Positions 12,610 to 25,143 of a stretch of DNA of 64,000 nt are shown here, piece by piece. Position numbers and translations under genes: made by a program. This DNA comes from Acorus gramineus (Eukaryota; Streptophyta; Magnoliopsida; Acorales; Acoraceae), in the NCBI GenBank assembly GCA_030737835.1, contig CM060854.1, forward strand, positions 12,348,311-12,412,310, written 5' to 3'. Each line of letters starts with the position of its first letter. The stretch's first letter is position 1. Under the pieces are notes generated by a model. It did no database searches. It was not told the origin of the DNA and saw only the letters and a list, made by a program, of their open reading frames with translations.

Positions 12610-13712
12610 TGCCATATGACTATCTGATGGGTGTCCCGGAAGTCATGGAGGCGTCTCAGTGGGAGTTGGGGGTAGGAGACAAAATCGATTTCTGGGAGGA
12701 TCTGTGGTTGGGTGATTCCAGCCTTTCTACGAGATAACCTGCCATCCATCAGATTGTGGTGACCCCTAGCAGTGCCGCTAGGCTGTTTTGGTCGGGCCAT
12801 GGTGATAGTGGGTATTGGGAAGTTTTGATTCATCAAAACCTACATGACAGGGAAGTCGATGGATATCTGAGCCCATTGGGGGAACTACAGGGGGTAAAAT
12901 TGAATATGCTTGCAAGGGACAGGGTAGTGTGGAAGCCCTCCCCATCAGCAGGTTGTTCTGTCCGGATCTGTTACTCATGGCTGAATCGGTTGAGAACGGG
13001 GGCACCGGAGGTCTCTCGGAAGCCTAAAGAGATCTGGTGTTGCCATATACCTTTGAAAGTCAAGACCTTGGTATGAATGGCTTATCATCAACGTGTTCTC
13101 ATCAAAGCCTAACTGTTCAAATGGTCCCCGAACTTCAGTATGTCTCGTGTTCTTTGCGGAATGGAAGTGGAAACGGTTGAGCATTTGTTCATCCTTTGCC
13201 CTTTGGTTAAGGAGGTGTGGCGGTGGCTGTGTTTGGCGACAAGTATGGATGGGTCTTTTGCCTTGTTGGAGGATATTTGGAGGTCGGGTAAGCATCTAAG
13301 GGTTGCAGGGGACAGGAGTATCTGCAAAAGCGTCACAATCATTCATCCCAGCAATCCTCTGGTCAATCTGGCTGACCAGGAATCGGGTGGTGTTTCGCGG
13401 GTGCTCTCCTTATGTGGAGAATATCTGTGAGGGGGCAGCAAGGTCTGTTGCGGATTGGGGCTTTTGTTGTGCGGGGGTAAGTGGGATTGTCATGGGAGGG
13501 AAAATATGTGTGATGGGGTATTTTTTTTCTTCCATTGCATGATTTAGGGGGCCCTGGTGAGGCACTGGTAGGTAGAATTCTCTTCTACGCTGGTCGCTTA
13601 TTAGGGGGTTTTGTTTTTTTGTTTTTCTGGCAGGTGCCTTTGTAATCCCTGTATGGGCATTCTCTCTTCTATTTATTTTAGGGTGAATGCCAACCTTCTC
13701 TTCAAAAAAACA
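12610..13712 (+). pseudogene. 5'-truncated LINE fragment in the first PEX4 intron
   Basis: The plus strand encodes the C-terminal end of a plant L1-type ORF2, antisense to PEX4. The order is KIDFWEDLW, VWKPSPSAGCSVR, then the zf-RVT region with CGMEVETVEHLFILCP and VWRWLC, then ILWSIWLTRNRVVFRG. The reading is broken by at least two stops or shifts. It ends in an A-rich tail at about 13705-13719. The polymerase core is absent. Flanking target duplications could not be set with confidence. Confidence 0.8.
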
Positions 13713-14364
13713 AAAAAAAAGACTACCAAATAAAATGTTACTCTCAGGTCATGAATAAGAAGAATAAAAGAACCTACCCAACTGAATCTGGGTTTCAATG
13801 CCTTCCTCTTTTCTTTCTTTTTTTTTTTGCCAAGTTCTTGCTCTCAGTGGATTTTCAAATAATATAAATATGGAAAAATGTACATTTATCAATATAATTA
13901 AGCTTATCTTTGGAGAAACAATGAAAAGTTTTATGAGGATGGGAGATTTCTCAAATGGCAGCAGTCATATAAGACAAGCCTATACCTATGGCTGTTCTGA
14001 AAGTGATCAGGCAACATTTTGTGTCAATTTGGCATAAGTAGACATCAACAGCACCCTGCATTAGCAAAAAAAAATCTGAATGCCAAAGATAAACAAACCA
14101 TAAATGGATTCCCTCCAACATGCACATTAAAAAAATGCTTTTCCAGTGGTTAGTCTCCTCGTGTATTTAACCAGACGTTTATCCATCTATGAACTTCCCA
14201 AATACAAGTGAGGTGTACGTGCGAGCATGTGCTCTCTGTATGCACGCGTGTGCTGTGTGTGTGTGTTAGAAATAACAAACAATTGCTCCACGAAAAGAGG
14301 CTGACCCTCACACACATAACATGAGTGCTCCAAGCCTGCTGATGTTCACTTTTTCCACATATCA

Positions 14365-14860
14365 TTGCCTTTTGTTGGAAAAATTCATCCTTTCTAGTGA
14401 CTCAGATGCTCCAGCATACCCTCCTTTTATTTCTTGTGGAAAAACTGCCACATCTGCTGAACCGAAGAAAAATAAGCCCTCCTTTACAAGAAACTTCACA
14501 ATTTCCCCTAAATATCTTCACTGAAAGAAGATCAATCGTTTCAAGTTTCAGCATCCTCCTCACAAAGAACATACTGAAGGTTACTGTCATGAGCCATCTT
14601 TGCAACATTGGTTTTCATTAAAATTTTATTCATACATACCAATCCAATATCTATATAATCATGTTGAATAAAATTTCACAATGTATTACTACCATCGGAA
14701 CATAAATAATCAATTGCATAGGAGACAATTGTATATAGAGTATAATGTTCAACATTATATATAACACGCGCATAAAAGTATAGTGAAAATAACCTGGATG
14801 ACTATTGCTGATTGGTGTTCCCTTTGCTTGGAAATTCCAAAATTCAACCTTCCAACTGAA
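14365..14860 (-). other. Exon-like coding fragments of unknown origin in the PEX4 intron
   Basis: Three stretches on the minus strand look more protein-like than their surroundings. One, at about 14793-14855, lies between an acceptor-like TTTCAG and a donor-like CAG|GTTATT. The second, about 14546-14612, reads VAKMAHDSNLQYVLCEEDAE then stop. The third, about 14365-14517 after CTTTCAG, is open for 51 codons with LGEIVKFLVKEG and VAVFPQEIKGGYAG. I do not recognise the family. They may be alternative leader exons of the PEX4 locus or pieces of another gene carried in. Confidence 0.3.
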
Positions 14861-15560
14861 AACAAAGTATAACAACACAACAAATACGCAAATGAAAATA
14901 TAATCCAAAAACATAAGAAGAAATCCTGCTGAATATTATATCAAACAAAACAACAGAGGATGTTAGTGTTTCAAATTATTAAATATATGTATCAACTTTA
15001 CAGACATACACCAATCAAAAAAAACTTTACAGACATATATGTTCAGGTTGAGCTTTGGCTCAGGACTAAAGTGTCAATAGAACTGTTATGCCAAACGCTT
15101 TTGAATTCCGACATCGCAAGCAAACGATGAACACAGGCGGAGTCACGTGAATAGGCTTTCTTTTATAGGATCTAAATCAAAACCCAGTTAAACATGTCTT
15201 TAAAACAACCCAAATTAAACAAAACCCAAACCATCATCTGATCAACGGAACATCTGAACTTAGTGAACCCAAAATCAAAGCTTTCTTTTGATCACGAAAT
15301 CTAACAATCGAAAGACTGCAATTTTAATCATCAACTAATCATAGGAGAACCAAACAAACAACAAAATTGGATCACAGTGAAAGTCCTTCAAATTCAACAA
15401 ATGGGTAACTCTGATCATTCACAGAAATTGTACTTTGAGACTGAAAAATAAGAAGAAGAAAAAAACAATTTTTTAAGAGATGGAAATATGACCTGCAACG
15501 GAGAACAAACGAAGCTTTTCGCGTTTTGGTGGAAGAGAAGGCAATTCGGGATTATGGGGG

Positions 15561-17560
15561 AGGGTATTTTCGGTATTTTAAAATTTACAAAGAATGTCTC
15601 TTAGGCTTTGAAGAATCTCAACCGTTGATTCCAGGCGATGAACTGCTGTCGCCCGGTCATTCATACGGTTAAGAAATCGGGCTAACCCGTGCTGTCTTCC
15701 GGCCCGGCCCGTCTGGCTATTTGCACCCCCTTATTTATTGCGCAAACCCCTAGTCTAACTACCCACACCCATCCAAATAACTTGTGTTCTGTACACACCC
15801 TAGTTTTTATTAAACAATTGATTTTCCACTTCACATCCCTTTCATTCAAACCCTAAAAATCAAAACCCTCAAATGTGCCCAATCTCTTCCTCCTTCCCAT
15901 ATTTGGTTCTCTCTCCCTCACACATTTGGCCACCGGTGGAATCGGAGCTTGAGTCTGAGTCCTCCCGCCACCTCCTCAAGCTCAAAGAGAATGACCTCCT
16001 CAAAATCTAACAGATTGGTTTTCCCTATCCCATCAGACTTGACTTCCTCAACTCCTCCCTCGCCGACCTTGCCGACAGGTTTACTTCACTAATAGTTCCT
16101 ATATTTACTATAAATAATGGTGGAGAGAGTGAGGAGGATGCTGTTGATAATACTCAACAGCCTTGCGCAAGCAATATTATATATGGCTAGGGCTTTAAAG
16201 TGTTATATTATTCTCATTATTGTAAGTGGTAGATATGGTAGGGCATAGCTTTGTTATGATTCCTTGTAGAATGATTTGTTTTGTTATTTTATAATTGTTA
16301 GCAAAGAATTGTTTTTTTTTTTTTTTTTTGAAAAACACCACCAGTTTTTTCTCTACCTTCCAACTTTCTTTCTCTTATTCTATTTCTTTTTCTTTCTTCT
16401 GAAAAAGGTTTAAGCTTTACCTTTCCTTTAAACATTTTCTTTTGCTTGATGATTTGAAATCTATTGCTTTAGAAATCAATATATAGAACTGTATAGAGGG
16501 TGGGCTAAACTAAAAGGAAAAAGTAGTGACAACATGGCATATCAGATCATCATTTGCATGTTGAAGTACTAGTCCTCAAGGACTCTGCTTGCCGAAAAAA
16601 GAAATAACATATAACATAGCAGAGGTTTTAGTACATGCACTCTTGAATCTTACACACTCTATCACCTTGGTACAAATTAGAAATGTCATTCTAGCTCATA
16701 TTTTCTAAATGTCGTTTGTCCTATCAAAGATTGTGATACCAGAATTAGAAGAGAGAGGAGGAAACACAAGTGAAGAACCAAGTTTTAATTAATTTGGAAT
16801 GATGGAGGCATTGATCAGAGGCGATACCCTCATGCAATGACTTAATTTACATTCTTCAAACATTTTTGGTGCTCTAACGATTCAATTAACTGATCGCTAT
16901 ATTCAACTTGCTTTTATTTAGGTCCTTTTATCAGAAAAAGGAAATAGAAATCAATCATGAAAACTTGAAGAGGACAATAGGGAGGCATTAAATATGAAGA
17001 ATGGTGATATTTTTGCACCTGGCAGATCATCCTCATTCATTTATGCACTTCTTCAAATGAGAGTTTAGATTTTTTTTTTTTTTTTGGATTGGCCAGTGTA
17101 GAATGTTGATTGATGAAAATCATTCACTCACTTTCTCATCAAGAATGGTTAACGTGTTAAATGATTGTGCAATGCTCCAGTATTTTGGCTTCTCTTGGGT
17201 CCTTCCAGCAACTGTGGTTCTACCTGGCATTCTTCTTCTTAAATTCTGTATATGTTTGATTCTTTGCAATAACTAGCTATGGTTTGCAGTATGCTTACCT
17301 TTATACGTCTCTTCATTTTCTAAAATGTTCCATTAGTCCTATTTGCAGTTTCCTTTGAAGCACTTACACATTTTTTTTAAAAAAATATATATTTAGCTAA
17401 TGAAATACATACTTGAGTTAATTGAATGCATATATATTAATGTCATTTGTAATAGAGTATATATTAACGTAGTAGAGGAGTATGGCTTCTAAGGAACATC
17501 TTTTATATCCAAGGATTTAGCCAATTGGGAATGTTAATGAGTAGTTTGTTACTTTGTTAA
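15561..17560. other. Upstream region of the PEX4 relic, no firm gene
   Basis: From about 15870 a short plus-strand frame (ESELESESSRHLLKLKEN) follows a leader-like pyrimidine-rich stretch, but it stops after about 45 codons and matches no family I know. The remainder is AT-rich, with T runs near 16312 and 17070. No further support for a gene was found. Confidence 0.4.
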
Positions 17561-17699
17561 ATGGTTGGTTGTTATTGTTGTGTTTCTTTCAATCCTAAAT
17601 CAATTGGGAATGATGCAGTGTGCCTCCTAAGACTCATCTTCAACCGACAGCCTCCAATAGAAAGAATTGATCTAAAGAAGTGGCCTCAAATTCTCGAAA

Positions 17700-18003
17700 T
17701 GTTGAGGTCAAACCACAAGAGGAAGAGGAAAGGGAAGAAGTAGAGGTAGAAGTAGATTCAGAGATTGATGAATCTAGTATGAAGGGTCATTTTCCTAATA
17801 GACCAGAAAATAATGAGCTTCTCGTTGACTATCGATACCATGTGGCTTATCATATCTAGAATGGCGAATATTTGTCTATTTTGTTTTCAAGATAAAAATA
17901 GATTTTCATGTAATTTTGTATATGTTTTTGCACAGGAGCGTTCTGTGTTGAGATGTCGACAGCCTGTTACTCAATTGGACAGTTAGAGTTTAAATGACAA
18001 ATG
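17700..18003 (+). pseudogene. Plant mobile domain (PMD/MAIN-like) gene fragment, left copy
   Basis: Two exon pieces are visible. At about 17716-17865 an acidic N-terminal stretch runs into FPNRPENNELLVDYRYHVAYHI, then a stop and NGE. At 17940-18003, after an intron-like T-rich stretch ending TTTGCACAG, the frame reads ERSVLRCRQPVTQLDS then stop. This is the N-terminal pattern of plant mobile domain proteins (a region like H..iW.GE followed by R.vLrcR). The copy ends abruptly where gypsy pol sequence begins in the opposite orientation. A second, diverged copy of the same exon starts at 31142. Confidence 0.6.
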
Positions 18004-18550
18004 TTGCTCCTTAAGCACCTTCAATTCAACGGGTGTCATACGGTAAGGAGCCTTTGAGATCAGCTCAGTACCAGAGAGCAGGTCAATCTGGAACTCGATG
18101 TTGTGATCGGGTGGTAAACCTGGGAGATCATCCAAAAACTCTGCAACAATGGGGGTCTGACCAACATTTGCCTGAAGCATCGCGCCCTCCTCAGCAATGT
18201 ATGCAAGGAAACCCTTGCATCCACCTTCAAGAAGTTTCCTTGCCTGAAGAGATGAAATGAACCCGAGTGGAGACGCATCATGCTCACCTATAAAGCTGAA
18301 TGTCCTTTTGTCCTAGGATGTAGAAAACCACAACCTTTGCAAAAAAATCAACACTTGCATGGAAGGCAGAAAGCCAATCCATGCCCAAGATTACATCAAA
18401 ATAAAAAATGTCAAGCTCAATCAAATCTGCAGGCATCTCATGACCCTCAATCTCAACCACATAGCCTCGGTAGATGACCTTAGGGACTAGACAATCACCG
18501 ACTGGCGTAACTACCTCTAATCAAATGGGAAGGGAACTCAAATTTACACC
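18003..18550 (-). pseudogene. Old Ty3-gypsy pol: protease end and start of RT
   Basis: Reading down the minus strand: protease C-terminal region YFDVILGMDWLSAFHASVDF, then the linker FIGEHDASPLGF and YIAEEGAM, then the RT entry LDDLPGLPPDHNIEFQIDLL and PYRMTPVELKVLKEQ. The expected PDVFPE just before DDLPGLPP is missing. The sequence breaks off at about 18003, before any RT catalytic motif, and joins the plant-mobile-domain fragment. The upstream half of the protease lies beyond the solo LTR that ends at 21869, so the LTR landed inside the protease coding region. Confidence 0.85.
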
Positions 18551-18555
18551 CAATC

Positions 18556-21500
18556 TGTCACGCCCCGGGCGTCCCCGGGACGCTGCAGGTGTATATATGA
18601 TATCAGTATAAACAGGAGTTCAATAACATACTCACACAACAGCTAAAATGACAACATAGATGAAAGCAGGGCTGACATGATATATACACAAATAGCGGAA
18701 GCTAAAAGACTGAATCTGTAACTCAAAGACATAGTACAGACTCGATACATAATCAACTGTCCTGTGAGAGCCAATATATACAAAGACATCCAATAATACA
18801 CAAACGCGTGCCCAAGCACGGAATAAATACATACAATCACAAGGGATGCTGATAGCCTCTAAAACTCGCGGGACGTGGCGCTGCTCCGCTACTGATGAAG
18901 TCCCTCGGGGAGCTCCTCCTTTAGTTCCAACTCTGATAGCACTAGAGAAATAATATTATGCGAGGGGTGAGCCACACGCTCAGTGAACAGCACAACCCAT
19001 GCATCACAGCTTATATTAACCACAACCAGATATTATTAATCCACAATCTCATTATACAAGTCACAAAATGGCAACTCTATTCAATCCAGTGAGTCGCTAC
19101 CGCCAACCCACTACACCCTCACCCTCACCCTCACCCCTCAATAGGTGACAAAGGATATTGGGACTGACTACACAAAACCAATGGGTCGCTATCGCCAACC
19201 CACTACACCCTCACCCTCACCCCTCAATAGGTGACATAGGATATTGGGACTTACAATCCAGTGGGTCGCTACATCGCCGACCCACCGCACCCTCACCCTC
19301 ACCCCTCAATATGGTGACATAGGATATTGGGACTGACTAGGCTGATGGTCACCCTTGGTCCACCGATAGTCTCTCCCCACTCCGTAGGCCGTTTGGCCAC
19401 CCCCACATTCAGCACAGTCCGTCCCAAATCAGGAGGTGCCTACTGATGGGAGCCCCTGCACGGGACAGCCTTTCCAACGCCGGGGTAGTCTCTACACGGA
19501 TCCAACGAAGGGAACAGAACAGCCTATCCATCGCATATGATCCACTCGGATCCGCAGACAACACATCATAACAACTCTAATGCCATGAATTCTTCAAAAT
19601 TCCTCCAGGGCGCATAACCAGGATGCGGGGAACATATATTATAATAATTTACAAGGGTTATAATAATAATTATTAACAAGAGTTATAATATTATTGGGAC
19701 AAGAAACCTTGGGAGGGCAGCGTGAGGTCCCGATATAAGACATCCCGAGAACCAAACAAGGAACACGGAGTACCCTAGCACGGGTCTCAATGTTGACCTC
19801 GCAAGGCCCCTCCCTATAATATTATACAAGGCATGCTAGCAATCAATTTAATAAATTAAACTAGTAGGACGCATGCATAGGCCGAGGCTTCCTAGCATGA
19901 GAACAGGGTGACAGGATGCATGGCTCTTACACATATCCTAAGGGTGCAAGTCCCTAACATACAAAGTCTAGGGTAGCATGCATACTACATTTTTATCATG
20001 CTTGCATGGATTACACATTCAGCAAGTTAATATAAATCCATGGTGCCCCAGGAGAGGACGGTACACACCCAAGTGCGTATAACGCCTCCCTACTGGATTG
20101 GATTGTCCCACTCACAGGTAGTTGGGTCGTCGCGCGACCGTCCGTCAAGATCCGCAAGACAGGGTAATCAAATCGGTGAGTAAAATACACAAATAAATCC
20201 AAAAATACATTAAAAATACCCAACACTCGGACAAATGTACATACAGCCTGTACGCACGCGAGTCCGAGCACTCTGGCTCACTCCCGAACCCCCGGGCAGC
20301 CTTACGCACGGCCACCCGACCCAGGCGCACAGCCGCGCCTCAGCCCGCGCGCCCAGTCGTGCGGCCGAGCCCAGCCCGCGCGCCCAGTCGCACGGCCGAG
20401 CCCGGCCCGCACGCCCGGACACCCCCGCCGAGCCTCCCGGGTGCACCGTGCGCCCACTGCGCCCCAATGCAGCAACCCGCGCGCACACCCGCACGCCCTA
20501 CGCCCCATCGCCTCGCCCCGCGCGCACCCCGCGCGCACCACCCGCTCGCATCACCCGCTCGCACCACCCGCTCGCACCGACTGCTTGCCCTGCGCGCACT
20601 ACGCCCCCTGCGTAGCACCCGCACACCACCCGCTCACCTCTCTGCGTGCACAGCATGCCCTGCGCCCCCGCGCAGCGCTCCGCGTGCACGCCCCCCGCCC
20701 GCACAGCGCCCAGCGCCCAGCACCCGCTCGCTCGCACGCCAGACAACACGCGCCCAGCGCCCAGCACCCGCTCACTCGTACGCCCGACAGTACACGCCCC
20801 CAGCGCGCCTGCCAGCCCACCCGCGCACTGCCTGCTTGCCCGAGCACTACCTGCCTGCGCGCCGCCTGCCTGCCCGAGCACTGCCTGCCTGCGCGCACAG
20901 CCTACCCGAGCCCTGCCTGCCCGCGCGCACAGCCTACCCGAGCACTCCACCACCACCCACCGGCCACCCATGGCCTCCAACCACCACCAACAGCCACCAC
21001 AACCACTCCCAAACCACCAAGCCCATCTTCCACTCCCAAAAACACACCTAAACATACATCTAGACAAGAAATGGAAGGAAAGGAAGCTTACCCTAGGAGA
21101 GGAAGAGAAGGGGAGGAAGAACGAGTGCTCCTCGCGCACCGATTTGCCACCTCCAAGACCACCACCACCAAGACCTCCCCCCAGCCAAAGCAAGGCTGAA
21201 AACAGAGGAGAAAAGAGGGCATAAGAAGGGGTCAAACTCGTCGGAACTTGAATCCGAAACCACCGGTAGATAGATCGGGATGAGATCTAACCTTTCTCTT
21301 CCTTGGGTTTTAGGTTTTGACCTCAAGAACTAGGTCAAAAGGGAGGATTAAAGAGAGGGAGAGAGAGAGAGAAATTTCCGAGGAGATGATGAATAGTGGA
21401 GGATTTTGTCTTGGTCGTGGGATTTATTTATCCTCACACACACCTCACTCACTCTCACACCCCTTAGATTAGCCCTAATTAGGTTTAGGCTAGATTAGAT

Positions 21501-21869
21501 TAGGTTTAAGTGTGGTTTGACCCTAGTCAACCCAACCACACTAAAATCCAAACTCATTTGACCAAGTCAAAGGTCAACCTTGACCAAGTCAAGTCTCCCA
21601 ATGACTTTTCGCTCGGTCAAAACCTGGATACGCTTCGGAACTACGAAATTCTGAAACGTTACCGGAATTCGATGAAACTTTCGTGAGCGGCTTCGAATGT
21701 CACTAGGACACATAATATGCAGTTAGATTCTCGATCGGAGTCCTCAAACTCAGAACGATAGCTAATAGTCCAAGATTTTAGCGGTTCCGATCGAAAAACA
21801 AAAAAAACCGAAAAACTGCCAGAATGTCCCAACGGTGACCAGAAGGTTAAAAGTGACACATATATAACA
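18556..21869 (-). mobile_element. Solo LTR, family A (copy 1), 3314 bp
   Basis: On the minus strand it begins TGTTATATATGTGTCAC and ends CGGGGCGTGACA. It is flanked by perfect CAATC at 18551-18555 and 21870-21874. The plus strand at 19085-19335 shows three CACCCTCACCCTCACCC blocks (G-quadruplex motifs on the sense strand). A CpG-rich block lies at about 20260-20960. The candidate microexon is 20116-20151, but its upstream acceptor AG is changed to GG. No internal sequence or second LTR is present, so it is the product of LTR-LTR recombination. Confidence 0.95.
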
Positions 21870-21874
21870 CAATC

Positions 21875-23172
21875 TACCAACAAATGCTAAAGATGCGAAG
21901 AAGTGTGTAGCTCTCGGATGAAATAAGACATGTGCATGATGCTTATGGATAGAAATGATACCTCTAACAACGCTGCATGAAGCCTGTGCATCGCCTGCTG
22001 TAAGGGCTGCTACACAACCTAGAACTAACTGATCCTGTCCATGATGAATGCTCTACTGATGCTGCTGATATTGCCTCCTCTGGTCACCCTGGCTACCACG
22101 CTGCTATGCCCCATGCTGATCTGGCTAACGAAATTGCGTTGCATCAGGGAAAAAGCGTGAGATCTGTCCCGGGTGTCGACAATGATAGCACACCCACTGA
22201 TCCGGGCCATGAGCCTGAACTGGAATGGCAAGAATATGAGTAGATGTTAACGTTGGTATTGCTAGCGGACCAAAATGGGCCCGCTTGTTGCTGTCAAGAC
22301 GCTGCCCCCCATCACTGGTCCTTCTTTGCTCTCGAGAGCGCGCGAACATCTCACACTCATGCTCAGCAATAAGGGCACGCTCTACGAGGGTGCTAAAGAC
22401 CAGCACCTGTTGAGTAGAAACTTTGGATCTAATGGATGGTAGAAGACCATCCTCAAAGCGCCTGCATCGCATCCCCTCATCAACTACGAGGGAAGGGGCA
22501 AAACGCGAAAGCTTGATGAAGCGAGCCTCATACTCGATCACAGACATGGAAGAAACCTGCCTCAATGCCTCAAACTTGCGCTCCACACGTTGATGCAGAG
22601 GGAGGGGGAAGTACTTCTCCAGAAAGGCACTACGAAAACCATCCCATGACACATGCCCGATGCCACCAAGGAAATCCCTCCTCTGTGCACGCCACCACAT
22701 CTTAGCATCACCTTTCAGCAAAAAGGTAGCCATAGCCCCCTTTTGATGATCCGTGCAAACCATCGTCCAAAAGATCTCTTCCTTCTCAACAATCCACCCT
22801 TCAGGGGCAAGAGGGTTAGACGACACACCATGAATCTCAGGTGGATGGAGCTTCATGAATTGGTTCAGAGCACGCCTACTATCCTGGCCTACGCCACCAA
22901 AAGGGACTCCCAGAGGGTTGGGTTCTCGTCGCACACGAGGGGTGCATAGTCCACAAGGAATCTAAGGAATAGGTGGGGCTTCTTGAGCCATCTGCGCTAT
23001 CCTCAACTCCCTAATATCACAAGCCTGCTCTGCCATCAAATCAGACACGGGGTCTTGGATGACGCATACGAGGAGGCATGCCAACAACCTGGTCAACAAG
23101 GTTGAGAGGAATCAAGAAACTAAATCCTAAGTCTCCAACTAGAATAATCTATCCTACACTCCGACAGGATTT
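21875..23172 (-). pseudogene. Old Ty3-gypsy gag and protease start, decayed
   Basis: The gag begins after the PBS with VSDLMAEQACDIRELRIAQ (about 23050-22990), is cut by a stop near 22958, and continues as the retrotransposon gag domain: FMKLHPPEIHG, ATFLLKGDAKMWW, FRSAFLEKYFP, SVIEYEARFIKLSRFAP. A zinc knuckle follows as CYHCRHPGQISRFFPD, with the His changed to Gln and the last Cys lost. The protease start (about 22030-21875) reads VLFHPRATHFFAS, where the family has an Asp in place of the His, so the catalytic Asp is gone. With the pol piece at 18003-18550 this makes one broken gag-pol interrupted by solo LTR copy 1. Confidence 0.85.
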
Positions 23173-23173
23173 C

Positions 23174-23186
23174 GGCTCTGATACCA
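23174..23186 (-). other. Primer-binding site, tRNA-iMet type
   Basis: On the minus strand TGGTATCAGAGCC follows four bases after the LTR end GGGCGTAGCA. It is complementary to the 3' end of plant initiator tRNA-Met, as in many Ty3-gypsy elements. It fixes the orientation of the element and the LTR boundary at 23191. Confidence 0.85.
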
Positions 23187-23810
23187 ACTTTGCTACGCCC
23201 TAAAGTGACCAGCTTTAGAGAGCAACATAATTAATATAAAAAATTCACAAGACTTAGAAGAAAAAGTACTAAAGGAATTAGCAATAGTTAGAGATGAACA
23301 CAGTGGAAGCATACAACTTAACCTCAAGGCCAATAAAGGTCGAACAAAAAGAAATATACGTAGAGCACAAAATGACAACCCAAACTAAGTCCCGTCAGAG
23401 CACTAGAATAGTTGCCAACTGGTTGACAAGTGAAGAGTTATATAAAAAGGACACCCACCAACACTAGCATAAAGACAGACTGGGACGTTGACAACTCTAA
23501 CCGGTGTCCAACGTAGCACGTCCTCAAGTCGGGCCAAAACTCTAAACACCCGCTCACATGGGCACAGAATAGCCACTTGCTCCACACCTGAAATAATAAT
23601 TCAACCACAAAGAAAGAGTGGATGAGCGATGAAACTCAGCAAGTACACAACTCAAATCTCACTCTTACAAAAATAATCATTATTACAAGCATAAATTAAA
23701 TACTATGTAATGTAAGGAACCATACAACTCTCCCGAGTAAAATGCAAGGGTTATACATGAACAAATAGAACAAATGTATAGAATTAAAGAGAGTTCCAAG
23801 ATGTTATACA

Positions 23811-23948
23811 AACCACATCCCTGATGTTAGTATAGAGGACTCATTATCGTCATGCCAACCACATCCCTAATGTCAGTGTCGGAGGCTCACTATCGTCATG
23901 CCAACCACATCCTTGATGTAAGTGTTGGGGGCTCACTATTATCCCTAT
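23811..23948. repeat. Three tandem 46-bp units
   Basis: AACCACATCC starts units at 23811, 23857 and 23903. The units differ at several positions. They lie inside the old gypsy LTR. Confidence 0.8.
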
Positions 23949-24009
23949 CACCAATGGACAATCAATCCTACCACAATATCGAAATTGATCATGGACAAGA
24001 CCTCACATA

Positions 24010-24205
24010 CTAATCCTCACATGAGATTCAATGCATCATCAAATCAAAACTAACACAAGAACATAAACCTTCTCCAACAATACATTCCCATGATTACATC
24101 CACCAACCTAATCCTCACATGAGATTCAATGCATCATCAAATCAAAACTAACACAAGAACATAAACCTTCTCCAACAATACATTCCCATGATTACATCCA
24201 CCAAC
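24010..24205. repeat. Perfect tandem duplication of 98 bp
   Basis: The stretch starting CTAATCCTCACATGAG at 24010 is repeated at 24108 without visible differences, so the duplication is recent relative to the LTR around it. Confidence 0.85.
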
Positions 24206-25143
24206 AAGTAACCGTTCAACCTCCACATTTCATAGCATGCTATCATACTTATCATACTAAAGTAATATGTAGACAACTATTTTAACAAGCAAGTACATCA
24301 AGTAAAATAAGTCATACTTATAATTATTCAATCATGTTAATATATATAACCCTTATACTTAGGTGTTCCCAAGTCACACAAAAAATTCAAAATATAACAT
24401 GGACATAAGCTTGACACTTGATATTTCACATTCTATCACTCTAGACAAGTCCACCACATTAGGAAATAAATATCACATTTATATCTCTACACAAACATCA
24501 AGCTCCTAATCATTCAAACAATCAATACTAAATTTCAAATCATACATGCATTGACAAAGACATGAAAACACAACTCAAACATAAACATACACTCCTATAT
24601 AACATTCTAACATAGCAACAATTTATAAAATACCTTAACTAAGAATACATAGCATCACATTTTCATATAGAGGACATATTGAGCACAAATATAAACTCTA
24701 AAGGAGAAATGGGTGAGAATGATTTGTGCACTCACAAACAAGCAAGAATGCTTGGAAAGGAAACAAGTGAGGAAGAGGGAATGCTCTCGAACAGCCGCCA
24801 CACCAAGCCAGCCCCAAATCAGCCACCTCGGCTCGCGGCCCGACCACCACCAACCTCCGATCTGGACAAAGATGGTTTTGAATGGAAGAGGGAGTGATGG
24901 TGAGCAAGGTGTGACAAACGGATCGAAAATCCAACGGTTAGATTTTTGTAGATCTAAGTTTGAATCTTGGTGTAAAAAGGGGTTTTGAAAACAAAAGTAA
25001 AAGGACTTACCAAGAAGAAGAGATGCTTGAGAAAAAAAAGTTTCAATTGGAGAGAGAGAGAGAGATAGCTTTTGTCAAATGTGTGGGATGTGTAGGGTAA
25101 GTGAAAATGTCTCAATTATCCCCAACTAAAGCCTAAGAGAGCC

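Larger units (their letters stand above)
11064..15560 (-). pseudogene. PEX4: Peroxin-4 / peroxisomal ubiquitin-conjugating E2, unprocessed pseudogene
   Basis: PEX4 is the E2 that ubiquitinates the import receptor PEX5 at the peroxisome. Exons on the minus strand: first exon ending at 15493; 12343-12462 (FKEYKEVQREKSADPDIQ, 40 codons); 11827-11955 ([14 protein letters not shown] and FHPNVHFK, 43 codons); 11553-11678 (GEICLDIL with the active-site Cys, family position 90); 11064-11155 (SMARMYTRLAA, PKKG-type end). All inner introns keep GT-AG. Three lesions are visible. The first exon has TTGCAG where the family has its ATG-CAG start. The fourth exon is 4 nt short after NAWSPAWT, shifting the frame to a stop about ten codons later. 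The last exon has a TGA after RGY. Introns are kept, so this is a decayed gene copy, not a retrocopy. An ATGATG at 12481-12486, just before the second exon, is in frame and could serve as a start if that sequence were retained. Confidence 0.88.

Noticed and set aside
12590..13735. Target-site duplication for the LINE fragment
   Set aside because: AGACC-like and AAATAA-like strings on both sides match only loosely and could be chance.
19085..19335. CRISPR-like or telomere-like array (CCCTCACCCTCACCC)
   Set aside because: Repeats occur in every family-A LTR with a period near 90 bp and no unique spacers. The unit is not the plant telomere repeat CCCTAAA.
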